Shown: positions 1-7,710 of the stretch, piece by piece
Layout of the letters: the number at the start of each line of letters is the position of its first letter
Position numbering within the stretch: position 1 is the stretch's first letter
Position numbers and translations under genes: made by a program
Notes under the pieces: generated by a model
The model's input: the letters and a program-made list of their open reading frames with translations, nothing else
Database searches by the model: none
What the model was told of the DNA's origin: nothing
Origin: an uncultured Planctomycetaceae bacterium
GTDB taxonomy: Bacteria; Planctomycetota; Planctomycetia; Planctomycetales; Planctomycetaceae
Assembly (NCBI GenBank): GCA_937952455.1
Contig: CALFYU010000107.1
Coordinates: 1 to 11,725, forward strand
Length of the DNA: 11,725 nt
Direction of reading: 5' to 3'

Positions 1-1005
1 CCGAACCGTCCCAATCGACCGGGGGATCGGCCGGATTTCAATCGTCCGAATCGTCCGGGAAACCGTCCCGATTTCGCGGACCGTGATCGGGACCGATACC
101 GCGACCGCTGGGACCGGCGAAATCGCCGCATCAGCGATCGCCCGAATTGGGCCAACATCGACAACAGCACCAACATCAACATTAACAACCGCTGGAACAA
201 CGCCTTTGTGAATACCGATCGCGGCAACTGGTGGAACGCGTCGGGCGACCGGCTCGGTTATTGGAACGGTTGGGCGGACGGCGTGCGCAACAATTGGTAC
301 GGCTACGGCTACCAGAACAATTGGTTCAATGGCGGCTGGTGGGATACCCATTACCCGGACCTGGGCGGTTGGCACTACCAATACTGGAACAACAACTATG
401 GATCAAACTACTGGTGGACGGTGCCGGCTTGGGGCGCTCTCACCAATTGGTTCACGTGGTCCGCACCGACGACGGTCTGGTCACAACCGGTGTATTACGA
501 CTACGGCGCTGGCGGCAACGTGACCTATCAAGACAATTCGGTCTACGTTGGCGGAACCCAGGTGGCCACGGCGGATGAGTTTGCGGCCAGCGCCATGGAT
601 TTGGCAACGGTCGCGCCGCCGGAGTCCGAGGAGCAGGCGGCTGCCGCCGAGTGGATGCCGCTGGGGACGTTTGCCGTCTCGATGAACGAGAAAGACATGC
701 AGCCCAGCATGACGATGCAACTGGCGGTGAACAAGGAGGGAATCATCAGCGGCACGTTATACAACATCGACACCGATCAGGCCCAAACGATTCAGGGCCA
801 AGTCGACAAGGAGACCCAGCGGACCGCGTTCCGCATCGGCGACAACGAAGAGGTTGTCGCCGAGACGGGCCTGTATAACCTCACGCAAAACGAAGCGCCC
901 TTGCTGATGCACTTCGGCCCGGACCACGTCGAAAATTATCTGCTCGTGCGGCTGGAACAGCCGGATGCAGAAGGATCCGGCGATGTGCCTGGTTCTTCGG
1001 AATAA
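1..1005 (+). CDS. Planctomycete protocadherin-like low-complexity surface protein (5' partial)
   Basis: The reading frame is open from base 1, so the gene starts upstream of the window. The GTG at 208 is internal, because the codons before it continue the same low-complexity protein. Visible residues, numbered from base 1: about 1-26 are Pro/Asn/Arg repeats (PNRPNRPG, NRPDF); about 27-46 are Arg/Asp-rich; about 55-65 are Asn/Ile-rich (NINININN); about 70-160 are dense in Trp, Tyr, Asn and Gly; about 217-325 form a compact C-terminal domain starting EWMPLGTFAVS and ending LLVRLEQP. That C-terminal domain, with 'QLAVNKEGIISGTLYN' and 'APLLMHFGPDHVENYLLV', is one I recall from planctomycete proteins loosely annotated as mu-protocadherin or putative cell-surface protein. 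The role is unknown; surface or periplasmic location is inferred from composition, since the signal peptide would lie outside the window. It ends with TAA. Confidence 0.85.
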   Translation, partial: PNRPNRPGDRPDFNRPNRPGNRPDFADRDRDRYRDRWDRRNRRISDRPNWANIDNSTNININNRWNNAFVNTDRGNWWNASGDRLGYWNGWADGVRNNWYGYGYQNNWFNGGWWDTHYPDLGGWHYQYWNNNYGSNYWWTVPAWGALTNWFTWSAPTTVWSQPVYYDYGAGGNVTYQDNSVYVGGTQVATADEFAASAMDLATVAPPESEEQAAAAEWMPLGTFAVSMNEKDMQPSMTMQLAVNKEGIISGTLYNIDTDQAQTIQGQVDKETQRTAFRIGDNEEVVAETGLYNLTQNEAPLLMHFGPDHVENYLLVRLEQPDAEGSGDVPGSSE

Positions 1006-1208
1006 GCAAATGGCATGAAAGGGAAACGACTTGCAGTTAACAATTGTTGGGATGACTTGTGGAAAAACCGAGGAAGGCGTGCGCAAAAGAACCGATCCAA
1101 CGTTTCGGATGGAGAAGTGGGTTTGACGTGGGCCGATCGTGTCCGCCGAAGATTCATTTTTGCATGACCGTTCGCGCTTTGGCCCCGTAAGGCTTGCAAA
1201 GGTTTGCC

Positions 1209-1434
1209 ATGGACTTCATCGAAACCCTCGGCGGAATGCTGAAACACCGATCGGGCAAGTCAGGCGGCGGTCCGGACATATTTAAGGACATTCTCAAAGG
1301 GGGGCGACAAAAACCGCCGAAGACGTCAAAGACGGCGGGCAGCACCAATCTGTCGGACGTTGAGCAGACAGCGAAGGAGTTGGAGGGCAAGCTCCACGTC
1401 GCCCACGAGCGGCAACGGCCTCGCAGGTCTTTTC
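1209..1434 (+). pseudogene. N-terminal remnant of a DUF533 / TerB-like (tellurite-resistance-family) protein
   Basis: An ATG at 1209 follows an AAAGG six bases upstream and opens a peptide beginning MDFIETLGGMLKHRSGKSGG. It continues with 'GGPDIFKDILKGGRQKPP', a Ser/Thr/Pro linker, and 'EQTAKELEGKLHVAHERQ'. This layout (MDxxxxLG..., Gly-rich patch, DIFKDIL..GGR, then a short ..ELE..L.VA..R helix) matches my recollection of the N-terminus of bacterial DUF533 inner-membrane/TerB-like proteins, which then carry an acidic all-helical domain. Here that domain is absent. The frame stays open to 1679, but from about 1434 it runs antiparallel over the 3' end of the minus-strand HAF gene and no longer resembles the family, so I read it as a truncated gene. 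The exact right end is estimated. A divergent short intact protein is possible but less likely. Confidence 0.5.
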
Positions 1435-1447
1435 TGATAGATCGTAC

Positions 1448-2671
1448 TTACTGTTCAGGCAGTAGTTCCGGCGTCAGGACAAAGAGAAGCCGGGGCATCG
1501 ACGTTTCGTCTTCGATTGTCACGCCTTCTAATTCTCCAACAAGAGTTGGAGCATCAGTTTGGTTCTCTCGATCGCTCATGGCATACAAGAAAGGGATTCC
1601 CGACTTCCACGTTGCCACATCCGCGTCTGATCCCACGACCAAGTCCGTAACGTGCACAAACCCCCAGTCGTCTCGATAGAAATATTCGCGCGTGATCAAA
1701 TCCCCTGAGGAGTTAAAATCGGAAATGGGATCACTCACCGTCCCCGGCAGCAATTCTAATGATCGGTCATAACGGAACAGTCTTCGTTCGTAACTGTCGT
1801 CAATGGCCGTGTTAAAATATTGGCCGCAGAACATACCCGCGTCATTCAATCCTTCGACGTGCGATCGAGCCTTCGAGATCTGCAGCGTCGGAAACGTTTC
1901 CAGAGTAGGTGTTTTTCCCGTCGTGTAACGAAATGCGACGTGGTCATTCGTGACGCCCGCGATTTGGGCGGGTCGGTCGCCGTGTGGGTTGTTCAGCTGA
2001 AGCGGTCCGCTGGAGATGTCTGCCGGCAACAGCTGCGGCGTCTGCTTGCTGAGGTCTTGCGGTACACCATTGCGAGAAGCACGTACAGCGGGATCACCGT
2101 TGTACAAGCCTGGATTGAGCACGTATGCCGATGGTGGATCGTCGATCTGGACGACGATGTCGCCGTGCTCATTGATCTGAACGGCGTAAGCTTGACGCGC
2201 TCCACAGTGCGGTAGTAAATCCACGACGGGCGTTTCGACACCAAGATCGAGCGCGAACGGATGTATATCGCCGTCTGCCAGTTGTAAAGACCCCACTACG
2301 ACGCCCCATTCGTTGATAGCAATCCCCGCCCGTAGCCATGCCCCTTCGGGAATTCCGCCGACCGCCAGCTCATTCAAGTCGATCGTCCGCGCGGCATCTC
2401 TCGTCGGGGCGTACAGAAACGCAGATATTCCTCTGCCGCTCGTGTAAAGGCCTACGACTTCGCCGGCGTTGCTGATGTCGTTAATTGACGTGTGTCCCGG
2501 CTCTGCGTTCGTTGGCAGCTGCAGGAAATGAATTCGATACCGCACATTTGGAAGGCCTAGGTCAGAAGCAGACTGATGCTCGCCTTCATTTAACGTGTAT
2601 CCGATTGCGGCGAGCGTGATTGTCATCGCAATCGCCAGCGGTACCCAAGTCCAATTCTGTAACTTTGACAT
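1448..2671 (-). CDS. Membrane-anchored or secreted HAF-repeat (beta-propeller-like) protein
   Basis: 407 residues. The start is ATG at 2671, with an AAGGAG ribosome-binding site six bases upstream. Residues about 10-26 (VPLAIAMTITLAAIGYT) form one hydrophobic segment after a Lys/Trp N-terminus, so the protein is probably exported or anchored with its bulk outside the cytoplasm; no clear signal-peptidase site is visible. The body carries repeats of the HAF 'extracellular repeat' kind, with a core like INxxGxVVG: about 63-75 (INDISNAGEVVGL), 117-127 (GIAINEWGVVVG), 162-174 (AVQINEHGDIVV), 273-284 (GLNDAGMFCGQ) and 316-326 (SDFNSSGDLIT). Such repeats are generally taken to fold as beta-propeller blades, and no enzymatic motif is seen. 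It lies 154 bases downstream of the kinase gene on the same strand, so it may be its cotranscribed partner. Its 3' end meets the truncated DUF533-like gene. The molecular function is unknown. Confidence 0.75.
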   Translation of the reverse strand: MSKLQNWTWVPLAIAMTITLAAIGYTLNEGEHQSASDLGLPNVRYRIHFLQLPTNAEPGHTSINDISNAGEVVGLYTSGRGISAFLYAPTRDAARTIDLNELAVGGIPEGAWLRAGIAINEWGVVVGSLQLADGDIHPFALDLGVETPVVDLLPHCGARQAYAVQINEHGDIVVQIDDPPSAYVLNPGLYNGDPAVRASRNGVPQDLSKQTPQLLPADISSGPLQLNNPHGDRPAQIAGVTNDHVAFRYTTGKTPTLETFPTLQISKARSHVEGLNDAGMFCGQYFNTAIDDSYERRLFRYDRSLELLPGTVSDPISDFNSSGDLITREYFYRDDWGFVHVTDLVVGSDADVATWKSGIPFLYAMSDRENQTDAPTLVGELEGVTIEDETSMPRLLFVLTPELLPEQ

Positions 2672-2825
2672 GTCCAGCTCCTTTTCAGGGGCGAAATCTC
2701 ACATCGTCGGCCCACCGAGCGCACGGCGGCGAGGTTCCCGTCTGGTGAGGAGTTGATTCGCGACAACGGCCTCACCGGCCGATTTCATTGCCAAGCAGCG
2801 TCACTCGGGCGCCGCCGGCTCAACG
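2672..2825 (-). other. Kinase-HAF intergenic gap with a small hairpin
   Basis: This 154-base gap separates the kinase stop codon from the HAF start codon. It contains a GC-rich inverted repeat, CGGCC-TCACC-GGCCG, at 2767-2781 (5-bp stem, 5-base loop). No T-tract follows on the minus strand, so it is not a standard intrinsic terminator and read-through into the HAF gene is plausible. No promoter could be picked out with confidence. Confidence 0.3.
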
Positions 2826-5800
2826 TTATTTTCGATGAACTCGCTTTTGGAATTCGGAAGGTTTGAGGATTTCCATCGCGCCGGTCGGTTTTTCGACGAT
2901 GTAGCGGAACTCTCGCTCAATGACGTGGGGAGAGCCGTTCAGCATGCGGCCTTGCGGACTGTGCGTCACCGACTGCTCGCCGGGCAACACGATGACGACC
3001 CACTCCATGGATCGCGTATCAGCATTCCAAAGCCGAATGGTTCCGTCTCTTCCCGTCGAAATCAGTCGGTGAGAATGCGGTCTCCAAGCCAGTTCCATAA
3101 TTGTGCCGGTGTGTCCGGCAAAAGTTGCGACCGACCGGCCAAATTCTGTCCATAGTCGAACGATCGATCCGTTGTCGCCGGACGCAATCATCCTCCCGTC
3201 CCCGCTCCAACGGACTTGGGTCACATATTCCTGATGCCCTTCGAGCAGCAGACTTTCCCGCCCATCGAGTCGGCACAACTGAATCCGGCCATCGACGCAA
3301 CCGCAAGCGATTTGTGTGCCGTCCGGTTTCCAATCGACCGAACCAATGTGCTGATCACTATTAAGGATCACTTCTGCTTTTCCGTCGAGAGTCCAAACGC
3401 GAAGCAAGTTGTCGAAACCAACCGAAGCAATCCGGTCACCTCGGGGATTCCAAATGATTTCACGAATATCACTGGCACTACCCAACGATTTCATGATTGC
3501 CGATCCGCCGACATTCAGCAGTCCCACGCTTTGGGGCCGCGAGCCCAGTATGCCGGCTAATTGAGTTCCATCTGGACTGAATACGAACGAATTGGCATTG
3601 TGACTTTGCCGCTCAATGATCGGGCCGGGCGTCTGGTCGGAATTCCACCGTCGTAGCATGAATTCGCGACCGCTCCCTGAGGCGATAAGATCTCCTGTGG
3701 AATTCCAATCAACGCGAGTGACTGTATACGTATAACCTCCCAGTGTTCCGATTGCGGTCCCATCACTGCTAAATAATCGAAGCGATTTGTCGGAACACGC
3801 CGCGGCGAAAATGTTGCCGTCGGGATGCCAGGCGAAATCGGGAATACTTTCTCTTGATGCCAGGATCGGCCCCGGCGTGCCATCCGACCGCCACAGCCGG
3901 ACGGGAGATTCCTTGCCGCCCGTCGCGATCCATGTTCCATCTGGGCTCCACTTCACGCAGAACATTTCCCCGTGTGAGGACCGAAGTACGGGACCGGGTG
4001 TGCCATCAGCGTCCCACAGTCGCACAGTGTCATCCTTGCTTGCCGTCGCAACTCGTTTTCCGTCGGGGCTCCAACTGCCGGCACAGACGTATTCGGAATG
4101 TCCCTTCAGCGTCACCAACTCTGTTCCATCGATACCCCAGATCTGAGTGCGATTCAGTATTCGGCCCCCGTCGGGACTCCAGTCGAGCGATTTTATTTGT
4201 TCGCCCCGTGTATCGATGACTCGAATTTGGTCTCCTGCTCCCTGCCGATTCCAAATGCGTATCTTGCCACCAACCGCATCGATCGTGTCGCCGGAACCAC
4301 CAGTGCCCGTCGCCAACAATTCTCCATCCGGACTCCACTGAACGCTGGAAACATCGCCGGGGTGTTTCGGTAAGATCCGCTTAAGACGGCCCTCGACAGT
4401 CCAAATGAACGCCCAGCCGTCGCCACCTCCAGACACAATGCGGCGGCTGTCGGGATGCCAGGCAATAGCATCTACGCGATCGCGATGTCCCAAGAAGACG
4501 GGACCCGGCTCACCGGTCTCGGCATTCCATAGCCGCACAGTGTGATCTGTACCAGCAGAGGCAATCCACTTGCCGTCGGGGCTCCAGCTGACCGAAGTCA
4601 CTGCGTTCGTATGTCCCGAAAACAAATGGACGAGTCGAAACGACGGCACCGCATACATTCGAACATGGACACCGTCGCCAAACGAAATGAACTCGCCATC
4701 CGGGCTCCAATCGAAGGCCCATTTACGGCCAGTGACGGGGCGGCCGGGGCGAGTTGCGATCAACTGCCATCGGCCGATTCCCGGCAACTCCTCAGGATGA
4801 GCGATCACCCCCGGCAATGCATTTGCAGTTGGAGGACCGACATCTGTTGGATAGAGACGACGCGGCGGCGTGAAACTATCGTCCATAATAATCGCCGTCC
4901 CGCCCTTGGGGATCACGCCTTCCATGACCTTGTTCCCATCGCGGTCCTTGATCACCACCACGACCGCCGAGGCGGCCACAATTCCGCCGACGAACGCTGC
5001 GGCGAATGACAACGCGATGCCGCGATTTCGCTGAGCCCACTTGACGACGCGCGTGGCTAGTGTCGGCCGCCGCGCCAGGACCGGCTCGTTGTTGACAAAC
5101 CGCCGCAGATCCTCCGCAAACTCGCCCGCGGTCGCATAGCGTTCAGCCGGGTTTTTGGCGATCGCCTTGAGGACGACCGTCTCCAAATCCGCTGGTATCG
5201 CCTTGTTGATCTTCCGCGGCGCAATCGGGTCCGCCTCCTCGCGCTGCCGCAACAATTCGTGTTGATCGTTTCCGGGATAAAGCGGCTTGAGTGTCAACAG
5301 TTCGTACAAGGTTACGCCCAGCGAATACACATCGCTACGGCCATCGACCGCGTCGTTATCCCCTTTGGCCTGTTCAGGGCTCATGTAGCGCAGCGTGCCC
5401 ATTACGTCGCCCGACATGGTCAGGGCAACATCCCCTTCGACTCGGGCAAGGCCGAAGTCAGTCACCAATAAGTTGCCGTCGGCGTTCAACATCAGGTTCG
5501 AAGGCTTGATGTCGCGATGCAGGATGCCGTGCTTGTGCGCATAATCCAATGCGTCGGCGGCCTGAATTCCCAAACCGGCGATCGTGCGGAAGTATTCCCG
5601 CCGGTTGGTACAGTCCTGGGTGTCGAACATCGCAAAAGGTTGTGTGTTGTCAGTCCCGTTGTTCAACGGTTCGGATTGTGTCTGCGATGCGGAGCCATCG
5701 ACGGTAGGGTTTGAACCGCGCTGCTCCGCTAAACGGATGCGGCGCGTGGCGTCAGGCGGTTCGAATTTTCCGATCGCCAGATCAAGTGAGAGTTCAAAGT

Positions 5801-6389
5801 CCTCGGCCTCGGTGACCGGCAATACCGCCGTGGATATTTCCTGGAGTTGGCGGATCAATTCGGCGACATCGTGCCCTTCGACATATTGCATTGCATAGAA
5901 ATGCACGCCGTGCTCGCTGCCCACATTGAGCACATTGACAATGTGCGGATGCTCCAGTGCCGCCGCCGCCTTCGCTTCTGTGACAAACCTTTTGAGTTGC
6001 CGCTGATCGAGCACGGCCGCGAAAGGCAGAATCTTCAGCGCCACGCGGCGGTTGAGCGAGATTTGCTCAGCTTCGTAGACCACACCCATGCCGCCCCGCG
6101 CAATTTCGCGGATGAGACGGTAGTCGCCAAGTTGATCGGGAGCACATTGTGACACCATCGAGCGGACATTTTCGGTCGCCGGCTGTTCACCGAGAATGCT
6201 CGAGTCGACCATAGCCGGCTCTTCCAGGAAATTGCCGACTCGGTTGAACGCATCGAGCAATGACCGGACCTCAGCCTTTAGATATTCGTCACTGCCGCAC
6301 AAACGTTCCAACAACTGGGGCTGCGAATTGAGCGGAACTTCCGCGAGGCTTAGAAAGATTTCGTTGGCTGCACGATTCCAATCCGGCAT
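2826..6389 (-). CDS. Membrane Ser/Thr protein kinase with 14 C-terminal WD40-like repeats
   Basis: 1187 residues, ATG at 6389 with GGAG eight bases upstream. Residues 1-60 are the helical leader typical of sigma-linked planctomycete kinases (LLERLCGSDEYLKAEVRSLL). The Hanks-type kinase domain spans about 90-432: Gly loop ARGGMGVV 97-104, ATP-site Lys119 in VALK, helix-C Glu138, catalytic HRDIKPSN with Asp293, DFG with Asp311, and SPEQ at 337-340. All key catalytic residues are present. About 85 hydrophilic residues (roughly 182-265) are inserted between the hinge region and the catalytic loop. One membrane segment lies at about 459-480. After a short Gly/Val-rich linker, residues about 550-1150 hold 14 WD40-like units with cores such as WSPDG or WHPDG and ends such as VRLW, enough for two seven-bladed propellers. 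The kinase domain is presumably cytoplasmic and the propellers outside it. The gene follows the ECF sigma gene by 100 bases, probably in the same operon. The substrate is unknown; the sigma factor is a candidate. Confidence 0.95.
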   Translation of the reverse strand: MPDWNRAANEIFLSLAEVPLNSQPQLLERLCGSDEYLKAEVRSLLDAFNRVGNFLEEPAMVDSSILGEQPATENVRSMVSQCAPDQLGDYRLIREIARGGMGVVYEAEQISLNRRVALKILPFAAVLDQRQLKRFVTEAKAAAALEHPHIVNVLNVGSEHGVHFYAMQYVEGHDVAELIRQLQEISTAVLPVTEAEDFELSLDLAIGKFEPPDATRRIRLAEQRGSNPTVDGSASQTQSEPLNNGTDNTQPFAMFDTQDCTNRREYFRTIAGLGIQAADALDYAHKHGILHRDIKPSNLMLNADGNLLVTDFGLARVEGDVALTMSGDVMGTLRYMSPEQAKGDNDAVDGRSDVYSLGVTLYELLTLKPLYPGNDQHELLRQREEADPIAPRKINKAIPADLETVVLKAIAKNPAERYATAGEFAEDLRRFVNNEPVLARRPTLATRVVKWAQRNRGIALSFAAAFVGGIVAASAVVVVIKDRDGNKVMEGVIPKGGTAIIMDDSFTPPRRLYPTDVGPPTANALPGVIAHPEELPGIGRWQLIATRPGRPVTGRKWAFDWSPDGEFISFGDGVHVRMYAVPSFRLVHLFSGHTNAVTSVSWSPDGKWIASAGTDHTVRLWNAETGEPGPVFLGHRDRVDAIAWHPDSRRIVSGGGDGWAFIWTVEGRLKRILPKHPGDVSSVQWSPDGELLATGTGGSGDTIDAVGGKIRIWNRQGAGDQIRVIDTRGEQIKSLDWSPDGGRILNRTQIWGIDGTELVTLKGHSEYVCAGSWSPDGKRVATASKDDTVRLWDADGTPGPVLRSSHGEMFCVKWSPDGTWIATGGKESPVRLWRSDGTPGPILASRESIPDFAWHPDGNIFAAACSDKSLRLFSSDGTAIGTLGGYTYTVTRVDWNSTGDLIASGSGREFMLRRWNSDQTPGPIIERQSHNANSFVFSPDGTQLAGILGSRPQSVGLLNVGGSAIMKSLGSASDIREIIWNPRGDRIASVGFDNLLRVWTLDGKAEVILNSDQHIGSVDWKPDGTQIACGCVDGRIQLCRLDGRESLLLEGHQEYVTQVRWSGDGRMIASGDNGSIVRLWTEFGRSVATFAGHTGTIMELAWRPHSHRLISTGRDGTIRLWNADTRSMEWVVIVLPGEQSVTHSPQGRMLNGSPHVIEREFRYIVEKPTGAMEILKPSEFQKRVHRK

Positions 6390-6489
6390 TCTCGCGTCTC
6401 CAGCAATTCAAGCGGCGGCCGTCTTTCACGGGCCGCCAATTGAAATGCGAAATCTGCGAGCGACTTGCACTGTGAAAATCAAAACTTTC

Positions 6490-7050
6490 TTAGGAATTGG
6501 CCAACCGGCGGAAAAGCCACGTTCGCCCCATCAGCCAGACACGATCGGCCTCACGGCGCGATAATCCCAAAATTCGTGCCGCCTCCTGGTGACGTAATCC
6601 GCCGAAATAGCGGAGCTTAATCAGTTGGGCTGCTTGCTGATCGTGGGTTTCTAACTCGTGCAACGCTTCGTCGAGGTCCAACAACTGACCTTCACAAAGC
6701 GGATTGGCGTCAGCAACCAGAGATGTCAGCGGCTTTCGCGTGAATTCACCGCCGCGTCTTAGGGATTGCCGCCGTCGAGCGGCGTCAACGAGAATTCGTC
6801 GCATGGCTTCGGCGGCGGCGGCGAAAAAATGTCCCCGACCGGACCAGCGCTGCGGCCTATCAACGCCGACCAAACGAAGATAGGCTTCGTGTACTAACGC
6901 GGTTCCTTGGAGTGTGTGATCCGGTGATTCCCCCGCCATTTTCTGGGCCGCTAGACGCCGCAACTCGTCATAGATGAGTGGCAATAGTTTCTCTGTCGCT
7001 CCCTGATTACCGGCCTCAATGTGGGATAGAATCTGCGTGACGTCGCCCAT
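6490..7050 (-). CDS. ECF-type RNA polymerase sigma factor, planctomycete STK-linked (Sig-70_X6-like)
   Basis: 186 residues, ATG at 7050; a weak GGGA lies about five bases upstream. The sigma region 2 fold covers about residues 8-95, including ALVHEAYLRLV (51-61) and the helix FFAAAAEAMRRILVDAARRR (75-94). Region 4 covers about 143-183, with the helix-turn-helix GLRHQEAARILGLSRREADRVW followed by WLFRRL. The pattern 'LIYDELRRLAA', 'HTLQGTALVHEAYLRL', 'FFAAAAEAMRRILVD' is that of the TIGR02999/Sig-70_X6 group expanded in Planctomycetes. There is no anti-sigma gene next to it. Instead a Ser/Thr kinase begins 100 bases downstream on the same strand, as in the STK-associated ECF groups. Control by phosphorylation from the neighbouring kinase is an inference from context. 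One deviation: the region 2-4 linker and region 4 contain 'RREADRVWLMGRTW', close to but not identical with the family's usual VKRxWxxARAWL. Confidence 0.93.
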   Translation of the reverse strand: MGDVTQILSHIEAGNQGATEKLLPLIYDELRRLAAQKMAGESPDHTLQGTALVHEAYLRLVGVDRPQRWSGRGHFFAAAAEAMRRILVDAARRRQSLRRGGEFTRKPLTSLVADANPLCEGQLLDLDEALHELETHDQQAAQLIKLRYFGGLRHQEAARILGLSRREADRVWLMGRTWLFRRLANS

Positions 7051-7216
7051 CGTGGTCCCGTTTTTGATTGATCACTCTAGAACTCAAAGCACCTAGTCTA
7101 AACGGCACACGAGGGAGAATGCACCCGGATTCTGCAAGTGGATTCGATAACTTGGTAAATGTACTACGGATTCCTAAAGCGTAAGGACCAAACGAGGCCG
7201 ATCGGTCTGAACCTAG

Positions 7217-7235
7217 GGGGGTAATTACTACCCCC
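7217..7235. promoter_or_regulatory. 7-bp perfect inverted repeat upstream of the sigma gene
   Basis: The sequence GGGGGTA-ATTAC-TACCCCC is a perfect 7-bp inverted repeat with a 5-base AT-rich centre. It lies 167-185 bases upstream of the minus-strand ECF sigma start codon, and downstream of the efflux-pump remnant when read on the minus strand. No T-tract follows on either strand, so an intrinsic terminator is unlikely. It could be an operator for a dimeric regulator. No known consensus is recognised. Confidence 0.35.
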
Positions 7236-7295
7236 GTTCGATCTTCGCGCTGGGCCAGCTCTAGTTGGGGAAGTTCAATATTCGAATTCCGTTGC

Positions 7296-7511
7296 TCACG
7301 GTTCTTGGTTTGTTTCGTCGGCCGCGGATAGATTGCGGGCGACCAATGGGTAAATGGCCGGGACGACAAGTGACGTCAGAAGTGTGGATGTCACCAATCG
7401 GCCGATCACCACGGTTGCCAGCGGCCGCTGCATTTCGGCTCTGTCGTCGGTTCAGAACGCTATCGGCAAAAAATCCAGACTTGCCAACAACGTCGTCATC
7501 AATTGCGTCAT
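7296..7511 (-). pseudogene. C-terminal remnant of a CzcA/CusA-type heavy-metal efflux RND transporter with an internal stop
   Basis: Read on the minus strand from 7511, one frame gives LMTTLLASLDFLPIAF, a TGA stop (7454-7452), then AEMQRPLATVVIGRLV, STLLTSLVVPAIYPLVA and a natural-looking TGA at 7298-7296. These match the conserved tail of HME-RND pumps: the MTALVASLGFLPMALS segment, then the AEVQRPLATVVIGGLxSSTLLTLLVLP segment, which is the last transmembrane part of the trimeric inner-membrane exporter. Both halves are in the same frame, so one nonsense codon, where a Ser is expected, separates them. Upstream of 7511 the resemblance ends; nearly all of a protein of about 1000 residues is missing. 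This is a degraded gene end and can hardly be functional. The stretch between it and the kinase-like remnant (7512-7710) has no coding signal I recognise. Confidence 0.75.
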
Positions 7512-7710
7512 GGTGACGTGGAACTGGGCAAAGGGAAAAAGGAGCGCATTCAACTCTGAAATGCAACACGTGTTGCATTGTTGCGTGGGGTGGGTCCGGT
7601 TGGGCCCGCTGGCAGTCTGTCCGGGCTCGGAATGACGGCGGCGGCTGTTGTTTTGGAAATTAACGAGAGCCGTCTTGCGGCCAGCCAGCACACCCTCAAT
7701 ACTCAATTCG

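Noticed and set aside
1..80. Short tandem repeats at the left edge as a CRISPR or DNA-level repeat array
   Set aside because: The repeats follow the codon frame of a Pro-Asn-Arg peptide, vary in length and have no spacers; they are a coding repeat.
1820..2215. Open plus-strand frame of 131 codons inside the HAF gene
   Set aside because: It is antiparallel to a gene with a signal segment, clear repeats and a good ribosome-binding site. Its product has no recognisable motif.
2767..2781. CGGCC/GGCCG hairpin as a rho-independent terminator of the kinase gene
   Set aside because: The stem has only five pairs and no T-tract follows on the minus strand.
2835..5009. Many open plus-strand frames opposite the kinase gene, including one of 155 codons at 4542-5009
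   Set aside because: These are antisense shadows of the WD40-coding repeats; their products are Arg/Ser/Pro-rich without domains.
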